From: Saccharopolyspora kobensis
Lineage (GTDB): Bacteria > Actinomycetota > Actinomycetes > Mycobacteriales > Pseudonocardiaceae
Reading direction: 5' to 3'
DNA: 64,000 nt
Assembly: GCF_900108315.1 (NCBI RefSeq)
Contig: NZ_FNVB01000009.1
Location: 248,001-312,000 of the forward strand
This document shows, one piece after another, positions 52,519 through 60,151 of this stretch. The notes under the pieces were generated by a model. The model did not search any database, was not told the origin of the DNA, and was given only the letters and a program-made list of their open reading frames with translations. The position numbers and the translations under genes were made by a program. How positions within the stretch are numbered: the first letter of the stretch is position 1; the number at the start of each line of letters is the position of its first letter.

Positions 52519-53118
52519 TCACACTGGATCGCGCCACATGGGTTGGAGCCGAGGGCCGTTGTCGGGGAGTTCGAGCGGGGCTCCGACCGGGCGGAATCCG
52601 TGGCGGGCGTAGAGGTGCGTGCTGCGCTGCGTGCTGGCTTCGAGGTAGGCGGGCCGGCGATCGGCGTCGGCCGCGGCGAGCCGGTGGCGCAGCATCGCGG
52701 TTCCCGCGCCACTTCCACGGAATTCGGGTACCACCGCCATCGCCGACAGGTAGAGGTGCGGTTTCTCCGGGTGGTGCTCGGCGATCAGCCCGAGGACGGT
52801 GGCGGTGCGCTGGAGAGCCGGTTCGGCGGCGTTCGCGATCTCCGCGGCCGCGCTCCGGAGGCGGGTGGCCGACATCGTCTCCGACCAGATCGACAGGCCC
52901 GCGATGGTGCCGTCCAGGTGTTCGGCGACCAGCACTTCCTCCTCGTGCAGGGCGCTGCTGACCGACGGGCGGAAGAACTCGGCGAGATCGATCCCGGTGG
53001 TGTACGGCATGACCCAGTCGACGACCGCTTCGTCGGCGAAGGCGGCCGCGTAGGCGGGGGCGATCCGGTCCAGCTCCGAGGGCTCGGCAGTTCGGACGAG
53101 CAGTCCGTTGGCGATCAT
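52519..53118 (-). CDS. GNAT-family N-acetyltransferase
   Basis: A 199-residue GNAT protein. The acetyl-CoA site is LYLSAMAVVPEFRGSGAGTA then MLRHRLAAADADR, and LEASTQRSTHLYARHGFRPV is the usual motif B. Substrate unknown. ATG at 53118 has GGAGACG right upstream. It is divergent from the zinc-finger TetR gene, which may regulate it. Confidence 0.88.
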   Translation of the reverse strand: MIANGLLVRTAEPSELDRIAPAYAAAFADEAVVDWVMPYTTGIDLAEFFRPSVSSALHEEEVLVAEHLDGTIAGLSIWSETMSATRLRSAAAEIANAAEPALQRTATVLGLIAEHHPEKPHLYLSAMAVVPEFRGSGAGTAMLRHRLAAADADRRPAYLEASTQRSTHLYARHGFRPVGAPLELPDNGPRLQPMWRDPV

Positions 53119-53187
53119 GGCGTCTCCGTCGTCGTACGGGTGTTCCGGTTCACCAGGATTGCGGCGCAACGTGCCGGTTCCGAGTAG

Positions 53188-53215
53188 TTTCGTCACGGAA
53201 CGCGTTGTGACGAAA
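53188..53215. promoter_or_regulatory. Operator for the 53226 TetR gene
   Basis: Perfect 9-bp arms TTTCGTCAC / GTGACGAAA around a 10-base centre with AACGCGTT, itself a palindrome. It ends 10 bases before the TetR ATG and lies in the promoter region shared with the GNAT gene. Confidence 0.72.
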
Positions 53216-53225
53216 AGAGGTTCGG

Positions 53226-54050
53226 ATGCGGTGCGCCCAGTGCGGTGCCGAACTCCCGGTCGCGAGCCGGGGCAGGCCCCGCCGCTACTGCGGGCGGTCC
53301 TGCCAGGCGCGGGCGTACCGGGCGCGCAAGGACGGCGTCGCGATCAACCGGCGCTCGGCGACCAAGGCCCGGGCGGCCGAGATCAACCGAGCCGGAGTTC
53401 TTCGGGCCGCGATCCGGCTCGCCGATGCGGAGGGAATGCCCGCGGTGTCGATGCAGCGCGTCGCCGCGCAGCTCGGAATCGCCGTGATGACGTTGTACCG
53501 CCACGTGCGGAGCAAGGACGAGCTGGTCACGGCGATGGTGGACGCCGTGCTCGCCGAGCAGTCACCACCGGCGCGTTCCGGCGGCTGGCGGGCGCAGCTG
53601 GAACACGAGGCCCGCCAGGAATGGCAGCTCTACCAGCGGCATCCGTGGGTGCTGCCGGTGCTGGCGAGCACCCGCCCGCCGCTGGGCGGTGCGGTGCTGG
53701 CCGCCGTCGACCGGTCGCTGGCGGCGCTGTCCGGACGCGGCCTCGACCACCGCGCGGCGCTGTCCACCTACCTGCTGGTGAGCGGCTACGTGCAGGGCAT
53801 GGCACTGCTGGTGGCCGCGGAGTCGCAGGCGGTGCGGGAAACCGGTGTGCGGTCCGAGACCTGGTGGTCCAAGGCCAGATCCGGCCGGTTCGCCGGGTTG
53901 GTCGACTCGGGCTGGTACCCGTGGCTGACCGAGCTCGCGGTCGACGACTTCCCCGGCCCGGACCCGGTCGACGGCTGGTTCGACTTCGGCCTGCAGCGAG
54001 TCCTCGACGGCATAGCGGTCTTCCTCGGCGAACTCTCCACACCGGACTGA
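53226..54050 (+). CDS. TetR-family regulator with N-terminal zinc-ribbon
   Basis: A 274-residue regulator. Residues 1-30 form a small zinc knuckle MRCAQCGAELPVASRGRPRR then YCGRSCQARAYRARKDG (two C-x2/4-C pairs), like the zinc ribbons found in transposon or phage proteins. The TetR helix-turn-helix is AVSMQRVAAQLGIAVMTLYR, with a TetR_C domain. Such C-x2-C...C-G-x2-C N-termini are known on some actinobacterial TetR proteins. A perfect operator precedes the ATG. Confidence 0.87.
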   Translation: MRCAQCGAELPVASRGRPRRYCGRSCQARAYRARKDGVAINRRSATKARAAEINRAGVLRAAIRLADAEGMPAVSMQRVAAQLGIAVMTLYRHVRSKDELVTAMVDAVLAEQSPPARSGGWRAQLEHEARQEWQLYQRHPWVLPVLASTRPPLGGAVLAAVDRSLAALSGRGLDHRAALSTYLLVSGYVQGMALLVAAESQAVRETGVRSETWWSKARSGRFAGLVDSGWYPWLTELAVDDFPGPDPVDGWFDFGLQRVLDGIAVFLGELSTPD

Positions 54051-54076
54051 TCAGCGGCTGGGGGACTGCTCGTCGA

Positions 54077-54436
54077 TCAGCGGACCGCGTCGGGCAGGGC
54101 CGTGTCGCTGCGGAGCGCCTGCAAGGTGTCGATCTCGCGATCGATGTCGCGCCGCTTGGCTGCGAGACGTTCGGCTTCCTGGGCGAACAGCTCTTCCATG
54201 ACGCCGTTTCGCTCATCGAGCGGGGCTTCCAGGCAGGGCAGCACCTCGTCGACGGTGCTGCTGCTCAGGCCGGCTGCGAACAGGTGCTGGATCATGACGA
54301 CCCGCTCGACCATGGAGCTGTCGAAGTCGCGCCATCCGCCGGGCGTGCGCTCGGACCGGATGAGTCCCTGCTGCTCGTAGTACCGCAGGGACCGGGTGCT
54401 GACACCACTGGCATCCGCCAGCTCACCGATGCGCAT
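54077..54436 (-). CDS. MerR-family regulator
   Basis: A 119-residue MerR-type activator. The winged helix is MRIGELADASGVSTRSLRYY then EQQGLIRSERTPGGWRDFD. The C-terminal dimerisation helix EELFAQEAERLAAKRRDIDR carries no Cys, so organic or redox sensing is more likely than metals. AGGAGG precedes the ATG at 54436. Divergent from the DsbA-deaminase-SMR operon, its probable target. Confidence 0.9.
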   Translation of the reverse strand: MRIGELADASGVSTRSLRYYEQQGLIRSERTPGGWRDFDSSMVERVVMIQHLFAAGLSSSTVDEVLPCLEAPLDERNGVMEELFAQEAERLAAKRRDIDREIDTLQALRSDTALPDAVR

Positions 54437-54485
54437 GAAACCTCCTGGGCCTTGTTGCCGACTCCCATCCTCGCACTTCTTGCAG

Positions 54486-54516
54486 TTGACACCGGTGTGA
54501 GGTTTCACCATCTAGG
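54486..54516 (+). promoter_or_regulatory. MerR-type promoter of the DsbA operon
   Basis: TTGACA (54486-54491) and TCTAGG (54511-54516) 19 bases apart, the long spacing typical of MerR-controlled promoters, with the palindrome ACACCGGTGT in the spacer. Confidence 0.6.
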
Positions 54517-54557
54517 AGTCAACGCAGCAGGGAATCCGAGAAAACCGGAGGTTCGCC

Positions 54558-55154
54558 ATGACCGCTCAGATCCACATCTGGTCGGACTACGTCTGCCCGT
54601 TCTGCCTGATCGCCGACGAGGTGATCGAGCGCGCGATCGCCGACCTGCCCGACGTCGAGGTCGTCCACCACGCCCACGAACTCCGTCCCCGTCCAGCGCC
54701 GACTCTCAGAGCGGAGGATCCCTATCTGCCCGACATCTGGCGTCGAGTCGTCTACCCGATGGCACGCCGCCACGACGTGCCGGTGCAACTGCCGAGCGTC
54801 TCTCCGCAGCCGTACACCGAGCTGGCCTTCCGCGGTGCACAGTACGCCCTGGACCAGGGGCGGGCCGACGCGTACCACCGCCGCATCATGACGGCGTTCT
54901 TCCGCGAGGACCTCGACATCGGGAACCGCGAGGTCCTGGCCCGGCTGGCCGGGGAAGCCGGGCTCGACCCGGTCGCCTACACCGCGGCTCTCGACGATGC
55001 GGAGTACGCCGAGCGACACCGGCAGGAGCTGGCCGAGTCGGAACGCCTGGACATCACCGTCGTGCCCACGATCACCATCGGCGACCGGCGCATCCAGGGC
55101 GTCGCCGATGAAGGCGTGATCCGCCGGGCGCTGCACGAAGCGTTCGCGGCATGA
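54558..55154 (+). CDS. DsbA-family (FrnE-like) oxidoreductase
   Basis: A 198-residue thioredoxin-fold protein with the active site CPFC in WSDYVCPFCLIADEVI near residue 13 and cis-Pro in ITVVPTITIGDRRI near 170. FrnE-type proteins are cytoplasmic disulfide isomerases, and no signal peptide is seen. First gene of an operon with a deaminase and two SMR transporters; its stop overlaps the deaminase ATG. Confidence 0.9.
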   Translation: MTAQIHIWSDYVCPFCLIADEVIERAIADLPDVEVVHHAHELRPRPAPTLRAEDPYLPDIWRRVVYPMARRHDVPVQLPSVSPQPYTELAFRGAQYALDQGRADAYHRRIMTAFFREDLDIGNREVLARLAGEAGLDPVAYTAALDDAEYAERHRQELAESERLDITVVPTITIGDRRIQGVADEGVIRRALHEAFAA

Positions 55155-55630
55155 ACGCGGGGACGACCCGGCTCGCGGCGCTGATGGCCGAAGCCGTGGA
55201 GATCTGCATCAGCCACGTCGAGTCGGGCGGGATTCCCTTCGTCGGACTGCTCGTCGGCGACGACGGGTGGGTTTCCGAACCCGGCGTGAACCTCGTCCGC
55301 GAGACCGGTGATCGCACTGCGCACGCGGAGATCGTCGCCATGCGCGAGGCGGCCCGGACCCGTGGTCTCGAAGGCCTCACCCTGCTGGCCACGGGAGAAC
55401 CGTGCGGCCTGTGCTACCGCGTTGCCGCTGCGCACGGCATCGCCGCCGTCCACTTCGCGGTGGGACGCGACGACGCCGCCGAGTGGGGCTTCGACTACCG
55501 GGCCGGCTATCGCGAAGCAGACCGGCTGCTCCTCGCGAAGACGGCTGGCCACCTCGCCGTGGACCGCGGCCTGGCCCCGTTCGCCCGATATCGGGCCCTG
55601 CACCACCCCGACCTCACCACCAACTCGTAA
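55151..55630 (+). CDS. Nucleoside/CMP-type deaminase
   Basis: A 159-residue zinc deaminase. The zinc site HAEIVAM is near residue 58 and the C-x2-C in GEPCGLCYRVAAA near 91. This is the guanine/tRNA-adenosine/cytosine deaminase superfamily; the exact base is unknown. Overlaps the DsbA-like gene by four bases and is 26 bases before the first SMR gene. Confidence 0.86.
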   Translation: MNAGTTRLAALMAEAVEICISHVESGGIPFVGLLVGDDGWVSEPGVNLVRETGDRTAHAEIVAMREAARTRGLEGLTLLATGEPCGLCYRVAAAHGIAAVHFAVGRDDAAEWGFDYRAGYREADRLLLAKTAGHLAVDRGLAPFARYRALHHPDLTTNS

Positions 55631-55656
55631 CTCGTTTCACCGAAAGGACATTCGTC

Positions 55657-55977
55657 ATGCAGTGGTTCTACCTCGCCGTCGCCGTCGCCTTCGAGATCTC
55701 CGTCGCCATCGCCGCGGGCAAGGCCCAAGGCTTCACCAAGCCCGCCTGGACCGCGGCCACGCTGGTCAGCGGCGGCATCGCCACCTACTTCCTCAGCCTG
55801 GCCCTGCTGACCTTCGACGTCGGCGTCGGCTACGCGATCTGGACCTCCGCGGCCGGTGTCGGGATCGTCGTCCTCGGCGCGCTCCTGTTCGGCCAGCGAC
55901 TCGACTGGCGCAAGCTCCTCGGCATCGCCGCCGTCATCGTCGGCGTCGTCGGCCTCCAGCTCAGCGGAGCGGCGTGA
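55657..55977 (+). CDS. SMR-family efflux subunit 1
   Basis: A 106-residue small multidrug resistance protein with four membrane helices. The conserved membrane Glu is in AVAFEISVAIAAGKAQG near residue 13, and YAIWTSAAGVGIVVLGALLF is the helix 3 signature. Probably forms a heterodimer with the next gene product, as in paired SMR systems. Confidence 0.9.
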   Translation: MQWFYLAVAVAFEISVAIAAGKAQGFTKPAWTAATLVSGGIATYFLSLALLTFDVGVGYAIWTSAAGVGIVVLGALLFGQRLDWRKLLGIAAVIVGVVGLQLSGAA

Positions 55978-56039
55978 TGGTCCGGGACACCCACGCACCG
56001 AAGCAGCTCGCCGTAATCGATCACGAAGAAGGAAATCCC

Positions 56040-56450
56040 ATGACTGCCACCGCCACCGTCGCCGCCCCGACCGCCACCGCCACCGCCACCGCCCGCAGCC
56101 GGACCCGTGCCTGGCTCATGCTCCTCCTGGCCGGAGTCTTCGAGATCGGCTACGCCCTCGCCGTTGGAGGCAGCCAGGGATTCACCGTGCTCTCCTACTC
56201 GGTCGTGGCGGTCGTCTTTTTCCTCCTGACGCTCTTCGCCCTCAGCCTCGCCCTGCGCACCATCGACGTGGGCATCGGTTACGCCGTCTGGGCCGGGATC
56301 GGCGCAGTTGGAGCCGCACTGCTGGGGCCGGTCTTCTTCGACGAGACATTCACACCGGTCAAGGCCCTCTGGCTGACAGTGATCATCGCCGGTGTCGTCT
56401 GGCTCAAGCTCTCCGACAGCCTCAAGCGACCGCAGGCCGAGAATGCCTGA
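56040..56450 (+). CDS. SMR-family efflux subunit 2
   Basis: A 136-residue SMR protein with an extra Ala/Thr-rich N-terminus (MTATATVAAPTATATATARS). The helix 1 Glu is in AGVFEIGYALAVGGSQGF, and YAVWAGIGAVGAALLGPVFF is the helix 3 motif. Pairing with SMR 1 suggests an asymmetric dimer of the YkkCD/EbrAB kind that exports cationic drugs or guanidinium. ATG at 56040. A strong terminator follows. Confidence 0.88.
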   Translation: MTATATVAAPTATATATARSRTRAWLMLLLAGVFEIGYALAVGGSQGFTVLSYSVVAVVFFLLTLFALSLALRTIDVGIGYAVWAGIGAVGAALLGPVFFDETFTPVKALWLTVIIAGVVWLKLSDSLKRPQAENA

Positions 56451-56457
56451 TGACCGC

Positions 56458-56505
56458 GGCCGGAGCCGCGAGATCCCCCCCCGGGTCGATCTCGCGGCTC
56501 CGGCC
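56458..56505 (+). terminator. Strong hairpin after the SMR pair
   Basis: Perfect 18-bp stem GGCCGGAGCCGCGAGATC / GATCTCGCGGCTCCGGCC with a 12-base C-rich loop, seven bases after the SMR 2 stop, followed by GTTCGTT. Confidence 0.85.
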
Positions 56506-56676
56506 GTTCGTTCCGGTGAATGCCGGAGAGAGGCCGGCTCGGGCCGGACGTGGTCGCGGAACCGTTCCCGGCGTCGCGAAGTCCACATCGGACTCAACGA
56601 CCCAGGAAGCAGGAGTCCGTTGGCGCTCGGAGAATTCGGCCGCTTGGCCCGGTGGCTGCGGTACGGTGGGGAGATC

Positions 56677-57075
56677 ATGCCCGATCTCCTCGGAATCAAC
56701 CACCTGACCCTGTCCACGACCGATCTCGACCGGCTCGTCGGCTACTACACGGAGCTGCTCGGAGCGACGTTCGCCTTCGGGCGCGCCGCCACCTCCACCG
56801 ATCCGCGGATCGCGGTCCTCGACGTCGGCGGCGCCGACCACCTGATGATCGTCGAAACCGACACCGCTCCCAGCACCGAACTCGATCCCCTGGACCAAGC
56901 GGGCTGGGGCCTGCGGGTGGCGACGCTCGCGCAGCTGCGCGAGGTACGCGAACGGATCGTGGATGCCGGGTGGCAGGTGGGGCAGATCGAGGAACTGCCC
57001 GCGCAGTGGACGATGACCGCTCGCGATCCCGACGGACGCCCGGTGGACGTCCGGGCTCACCGGCCCCGCACCTGA
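56677..57075 (+). CDS. Glyoxalase/bleomycin-resistance (VOC) family protein
   Basis: A 132-residue VOC-fold protein, MPDLLGINHLTLSTTDLDRL then VGYYTELLGATFAFG, ending in TARDPDGRPVDVRAH with a metal-site-like residue. Likely a small-molecule-binding or detoxification enzyme. GGTGGGGAG precedes the ATG at 56677. It is separated from the SMR genes by the terminator and converges with the next gene. Confidence 0.85.
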   Translation: MPDLLGINHLTLSTTDLDRLVGYYTELLGATFAFGRAATSTDPRIAVLDVGGADHLMIVETDTAPSTELDPLDQAGWGLRVATLAQLREVRERIVDAGWQVGQIEELPAQWTMTARDPDGRPVDVRAHRPRT

Positions 57076-57108
57076 CGAGTCCTGCCCCGCCGGCAGGGCA
57101 GAACGGCC

Positions 57109-57924
57109 TCAGCGGAGCGCCGCGGCCAAGGCGCGGTAGCCGGGCAGCGGGTCGCCGAGGACCTGGACCGCCACGTGGTCGGCGCCCGCCTGGAGATGCG
57201 CATCGATGCCGCGGGCGATCTGCTCCGGAGTGCCGTGCAGGGCCAGCGCGTCGACGAGCCGGTCGCTTCCCGGCGGGGTGACGTCTTCCGCGGTGAAGCC
57301 GTGGCGCTCCAGGTTGCGGGTGTAGTTCGCCAGTTGCAGATACCTGCCGACGATGTCGCGACCGGTTTCCCGGGCGCGCTGCGGGTCGGTGTCGACGACG
57401 ACCTTCTGCTCCGGCGCGAGCAGCGTGTCACCGAGGATCGCCCTGGCGTGCCGGGTGTGCCCGGGCGTGGTCAGGTACGGGTGCGCACCGGCCGCGCGGT
57501 CGCGCGCGAGCTCCAGCACCTTCGGGCCGAGGGCCGCGAGCACCCGCTGCGACTGCGCGACCCCGGCGGCGTCCAGCACGTCGAGGTAGTCGACCAGCGC
57601 CTGGTACGGCTTGCGGTAGTCATCGTTCATCTCGCGGTGCCCGGCGCCGATGCCCAGCACGAAGCGGCCAGGGTGCTTGGCGTTGATCCGGTGGAACGAT
57701 TCGGCGACCGGGCCCGGGGCAGCGCTCCAGATGTTCACGATGCCGGTGGCGACGGTGATCCGGCGGGTGGCGTCGAGCAGCTGTTCGGCGATGGCGAGGT
57801 CCGCGGGCGGGGAACCGCCCAGCCAGATCGTGCCATAGCCGAGTTTCTCGACTTCCGCTGCCAGTTCAGGATCCAGCTGCGCGGAGATCTGCCAGATACC
57901 GGTCTTGCCGAGCGAGGTGGTCAT
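57109..57924 (-). CDS. LLM-class F420-dependent oxidoreductase
   Basis: A 271-residue luciferase-like TIM barrel. GTIWLGGSPPADLAIAEQLL, RITVATGIVNIWSAAPGPVA and RFVLGIGAGHREMNDDYRKP are typical of TIGR03620-like F420 enzymes. It probably uses coenzyme F420 on an unknown substrate. ATG at 57924 overlaps the stop of the frameshifted upstream gene (ATGA), so both once formed an operon. Confidence 0.88.
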   Translation of the reverse strand: MTTSLGKTGIWQISAQLDPELAAEVEKLGYGTIWLGGSPPADLAIAEQLLDATRRITVATGIVNIWSAAPGPVAESFHRINAKHPGRFVLGIGAGHREMNDDYRKPYQALVDYLDVLDAAGVAQSQRVLAALGPKVLELARDRAAGAHPYLTTPGHTRHARAILGDTLLAPEQKVVVDTDPQRARETGRDIVGRYLQLANYTRNLERHGFTAEDVTPPGSDRLVDALALHGTPEQIARGIDAHLQAGADHVAVQVLGDPLPGYRALAAALR

Positions 57925-58288
57925 TCCCGGGAAACGCGCCGACCCGGAACCTCATTCCCGGACCGGCGCTTCAGGACGAACGCCAGCGTTCCGTCGACCG
58001 CGGTGAGCGTGGCCATCCCGCTGTCCCGGCCGGAACCCGCCGGGCCCGGTAGCGGCCGACGAGCACCAGGTTGAGCCCCGCCCGGGCGGCCATCCACGGC
58101 CACTTCGGACGCCCCAGCAGCAGGCCGGGGGCGAGGGCCAGATCGATGATCCCGACGCTCCTGGCGAACCGGCGGTCGAGGCCGAGCGCTCCGCCGACCT
58201 TCTCCGGAGCCGCAGCCAGGCCGACGCCCATGCCCAAGGTCACGGGCCCGACCACGTCGGCCAGCCGCTCCACCGCGATGCGCTTCAT
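57921..58288 (-). pseudogene. Small membrane protein gene with a frameshift
   Basis: The 5' part (from ATG 58288) reads MKRIAVERLADVVGPVTLGM then GLALGLD-like membrane sequence, ending RAGLNLVLVGRYRAR. After a G/C-rich run near 58030-58060, the expected continuation GMATLTAVDGTLAFVLKRRS lies in another frame and ends at 57921 with the ATGA overlap to the next gene. A one-base indel is the simplest reading; either a real pseudogene or a sequencing error. Confidence 0.65.
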
Positions 58289-58352
58289 GAGCACATGATC
58301 CACCGGACCGGCCCGGCGGGGAAAGGACGGAAGTCCTCGACCGGGCAGGGCC

Positions 58353-59051
58353 TCAGCCGTCCTTGCGCCAGACGTAGGCGGCGGAGATCGGGTGGTTGCG
58401 GAAGCGGGCCCACTTCGGCTTCACCGCGAGCCAGGCGTCGTCGATCAGGCCCTCGTGCAGCTCGGCCAGCCGCCAGCCCGCCGCCACCGCGGCCGTGACG
58501 TGGTCGCTGATCAGGTGCACGTTGGTGGTGATCGCCACCGACTCGCCGGCGTCGTTGGTGAAGTGGGTGGGCATGCCGGAGGTCATGATGAAGTGCGGGT
58601 GGAACGCGACCAGCACGAACGCGGCCTTCGGCGCGGCGATCCGCCACGCCTCCCGGTAGAAGGGCGCCAGGTCGTCGAGGTGCTCGTCCACCAGCGAGGA
58701 GATCACCAGGTCGTAGGCGCCGGCCTCCAGCCCGGTGCTGGTGACGTCGGCCTCGGTGAGGCTGTCGTGCGCCCCGCGCCGCTCGGCGAGCGCCAGCATC
58801 TCCGGAGTCAGGTCGACACCGTCGATCGCCGGAACTCCCTTGCCCCGCAACCACTGCCCGGTCCGCCCGGTCCCGCAGCCGAGGTCGGCGGCCCGCCCGA
58901 CGGCGTTCCACTCCGGCTCCCGCAACCGCTCCAGCAGCGCGAGGTCCATGACGTCCTCGACGGTGTCCTCGTACTTGCCGACCCACTCCCCGTAGCCGGT
59001 GCGCACATCAACGGTCCGGTACCCGCGCGAGTCAAACCCACTGAACTCCAT
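58353..59051 (-). CDS. Class I SAM-dependent methyltransferase
   Basis: A 232-residue methyltransferase. SAM motif I is AADLGCGTGRTGQWLRGKGV near residue 55, then DGVDLTPEMLALAERRG and YDLVISSLVDEHLDDL. The substrate is unknown. Start ATG at 59051 (MEFSGFDSRGYRTV) is preferred over an upstream ATG at 59099 because it is the family-like N-terminus. Divergent from the LysE gene. Confidence 0.87.
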   Translation of the reverse strand: MEFSGFDSRGYRTVDVRTGYGEWVGKYEDTVEDVMDLALLERLREPEWNAVGRAADLGCGTGRTGQWLRGKGVPAIDGVDLTPEMLALAERRGAHDSLTEADVTSTGLEAGAYDLVISSLVDEHLDDLAPFYREAWRIAAPKAAFVLVAFHPHFIMTSGMPTHFTNDAGESVAITTNVHLISDHVTAAVAAGWRLAELHEGLIDDAWLAVKPKWARFRNHPISAAYVWRKDG

Positions 59052-59272
59052 TCCCCGGATTATCCAGCCGGGCGCACCACCTCGAAACCGGTTTTCCACC
59101 CGGTGCCGGTCCGCTCCGGGACGGCGGCGAAAAACCAGATGCGCGCGGAGCGGCGAGTCGTACGCTTCCGAGGAATCCCAAGTCGGGATGGCGGCACCTC
59201 CGGTGCCGGTGCTGGAAAGGAAGCCCCAACTGACGCGAACCTCATCGTCGGCCCAGCGGATCGGGGACTGAC

Positions 59273-59899
59273 GTGGATCTCGGAATCGTGTTGGCGTTCA
59301 TCGGTGCGGCAGCGGTGATCTCGCTGGTGCCGGGCCCGGACATGATGTTCATCCTGGCCAACGGAATCTCCTCCGGGCCGCGCGGGGGAGTGGTGGCCGC
59401 GGTCGGCATGTCCACCGGCGTGCTCGTGCACACCGTCGCAGCCGCGCTCGGCCTGACCGCCGTCTTCCAGGCGGTGCCCGCCGCGCTGGAAGTGGTCCGG
59501 ATCGCCGGGATCGCGTTCCTGCTCTACCTGGCGGTCCAGTCGTTGCGCTCATCGGTACTGCCGGACGTGCGCGCAGCGCCGTCCAGGTCGATGGGCCGGA
59601 TCTACGCCCTGGCGGTGCTGACCAACGTCTCCAACCCCAAGGTGATCCTGTTCTACCTGGCGTTCGTCCCGCAGTTCGTCTCGACCGACGCCGCCTGGCC
59701 GGTCCCGGTGCAGCTGCTGGCCCTCGGCGGCGTGCTGATCGCGGTCGGGATCTGCGTGGACGCCGCGGTCGGCCTGGCCTCCGGAGGCCTGTCGAACCTG
59801 CTGGTCCGCCGACCCGGTATCCAGCGCTGGCTGGACAGAGCCGCCGGTGCCCTCTTCGGCGGCCTGGCCCTCCGCCTGGCCACCGAAGACCTCCGGTAG
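59273..59899 (+). CDS. LysE/RhtB-family amino acid exporter
   Basis: A 208-residue exporter with six membrane helices. N-terminal IGAAAVISLVPGPDMMFILA and ANGISSGPRGGVVAAVGMST are the LysE signature, and NPKVILFYLAFVPQFV is the helix 4 motif. Probably exports an amino acid or homoserine lactone. GTG at 59273. Ends inside a 42-bp palindrome. Confidence 0.9.
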   Translation: MDLGIVLAFIGAAAVISLVPGPDMMFILANGISSGPRGGVVAAVGMSTGVLVHTVAAALGLTAVFQAVPAALEVVRIAGIAFLLYLAVQSLRSSVLPDVRAAPSRSMGRIYALAVLTNVSNPKVILFYLAFVPQFVSTDAAWPVPVQLLALGGVLIAVGICVDAAVGLASGGLSNLLVRRPGIQRWLDRAAGALFGGLALRLATEDLR

Positions 59900-59940
59900 A
59901 ACGAGCTGAGGGGCACTCGCGAGTGCCCCTCAGCTCGTTC
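59899..59940. terminator. 42-bp perfect palindrome between lysE-like and ybdD-like genes
   Basis: GAACGAGCTGAGGGGCACTCG and its exact complement CGAGTGCCCCTCAGCTCGTTC, with no unpaired loop, overlapping the LysE stop and ending four bases before the convergent small gene's stop. A bidirectional terminator. Confidence 0.88.
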
Positions 59941-59944
59941 CGCC

Positions 59945-60151
59945 TCAGCAGCAGCGGGAGCCCGGGCGGGCGTCCTGGCTGTCGACGTGGCGGCGCCAGA
60001 ACTCCCGCTCTCCCAGCGGTTCTTCGCCCGGGTGGTTGCGGTGGTGGTGGGCGAGGTAGCGCTCGTAGGCGTTCTCGCCGACCACACCGCGCACGATCTG
60101 CCAGGCCGCGCGGGCGGTGCCGCGCAACCTGGTCAGGACCGTCGTCGTCAC
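59945..60151 (-). CDS. YbdD/YjiX-family partner of CstA
   Basis: A 68-residue DUF466 protein, MTTTVLTRLRGTARAAWQIV then GENAYERYLAHHHRNHPGEE and FWRRHVDSQDARPGSRCC. It always accompanies CstA-type transporters. GTG at 60151 overlaps the cstA stop by four bases. Confidence 0.88.
   Translation of the reverse strand: MTTTVLTRLRGTARAAWQIVRGVVGENAYERYLAHHHRNHPGEEPLGEREFWRRHVDSQDARPGSRCC

Noticed and set aside
55631-55656. Guanidine riboswitch before the SMR genes
   Set aside because: The 26-base gap is too short and lacks the ACG-loop hairpins of known guanidine riboswitches.
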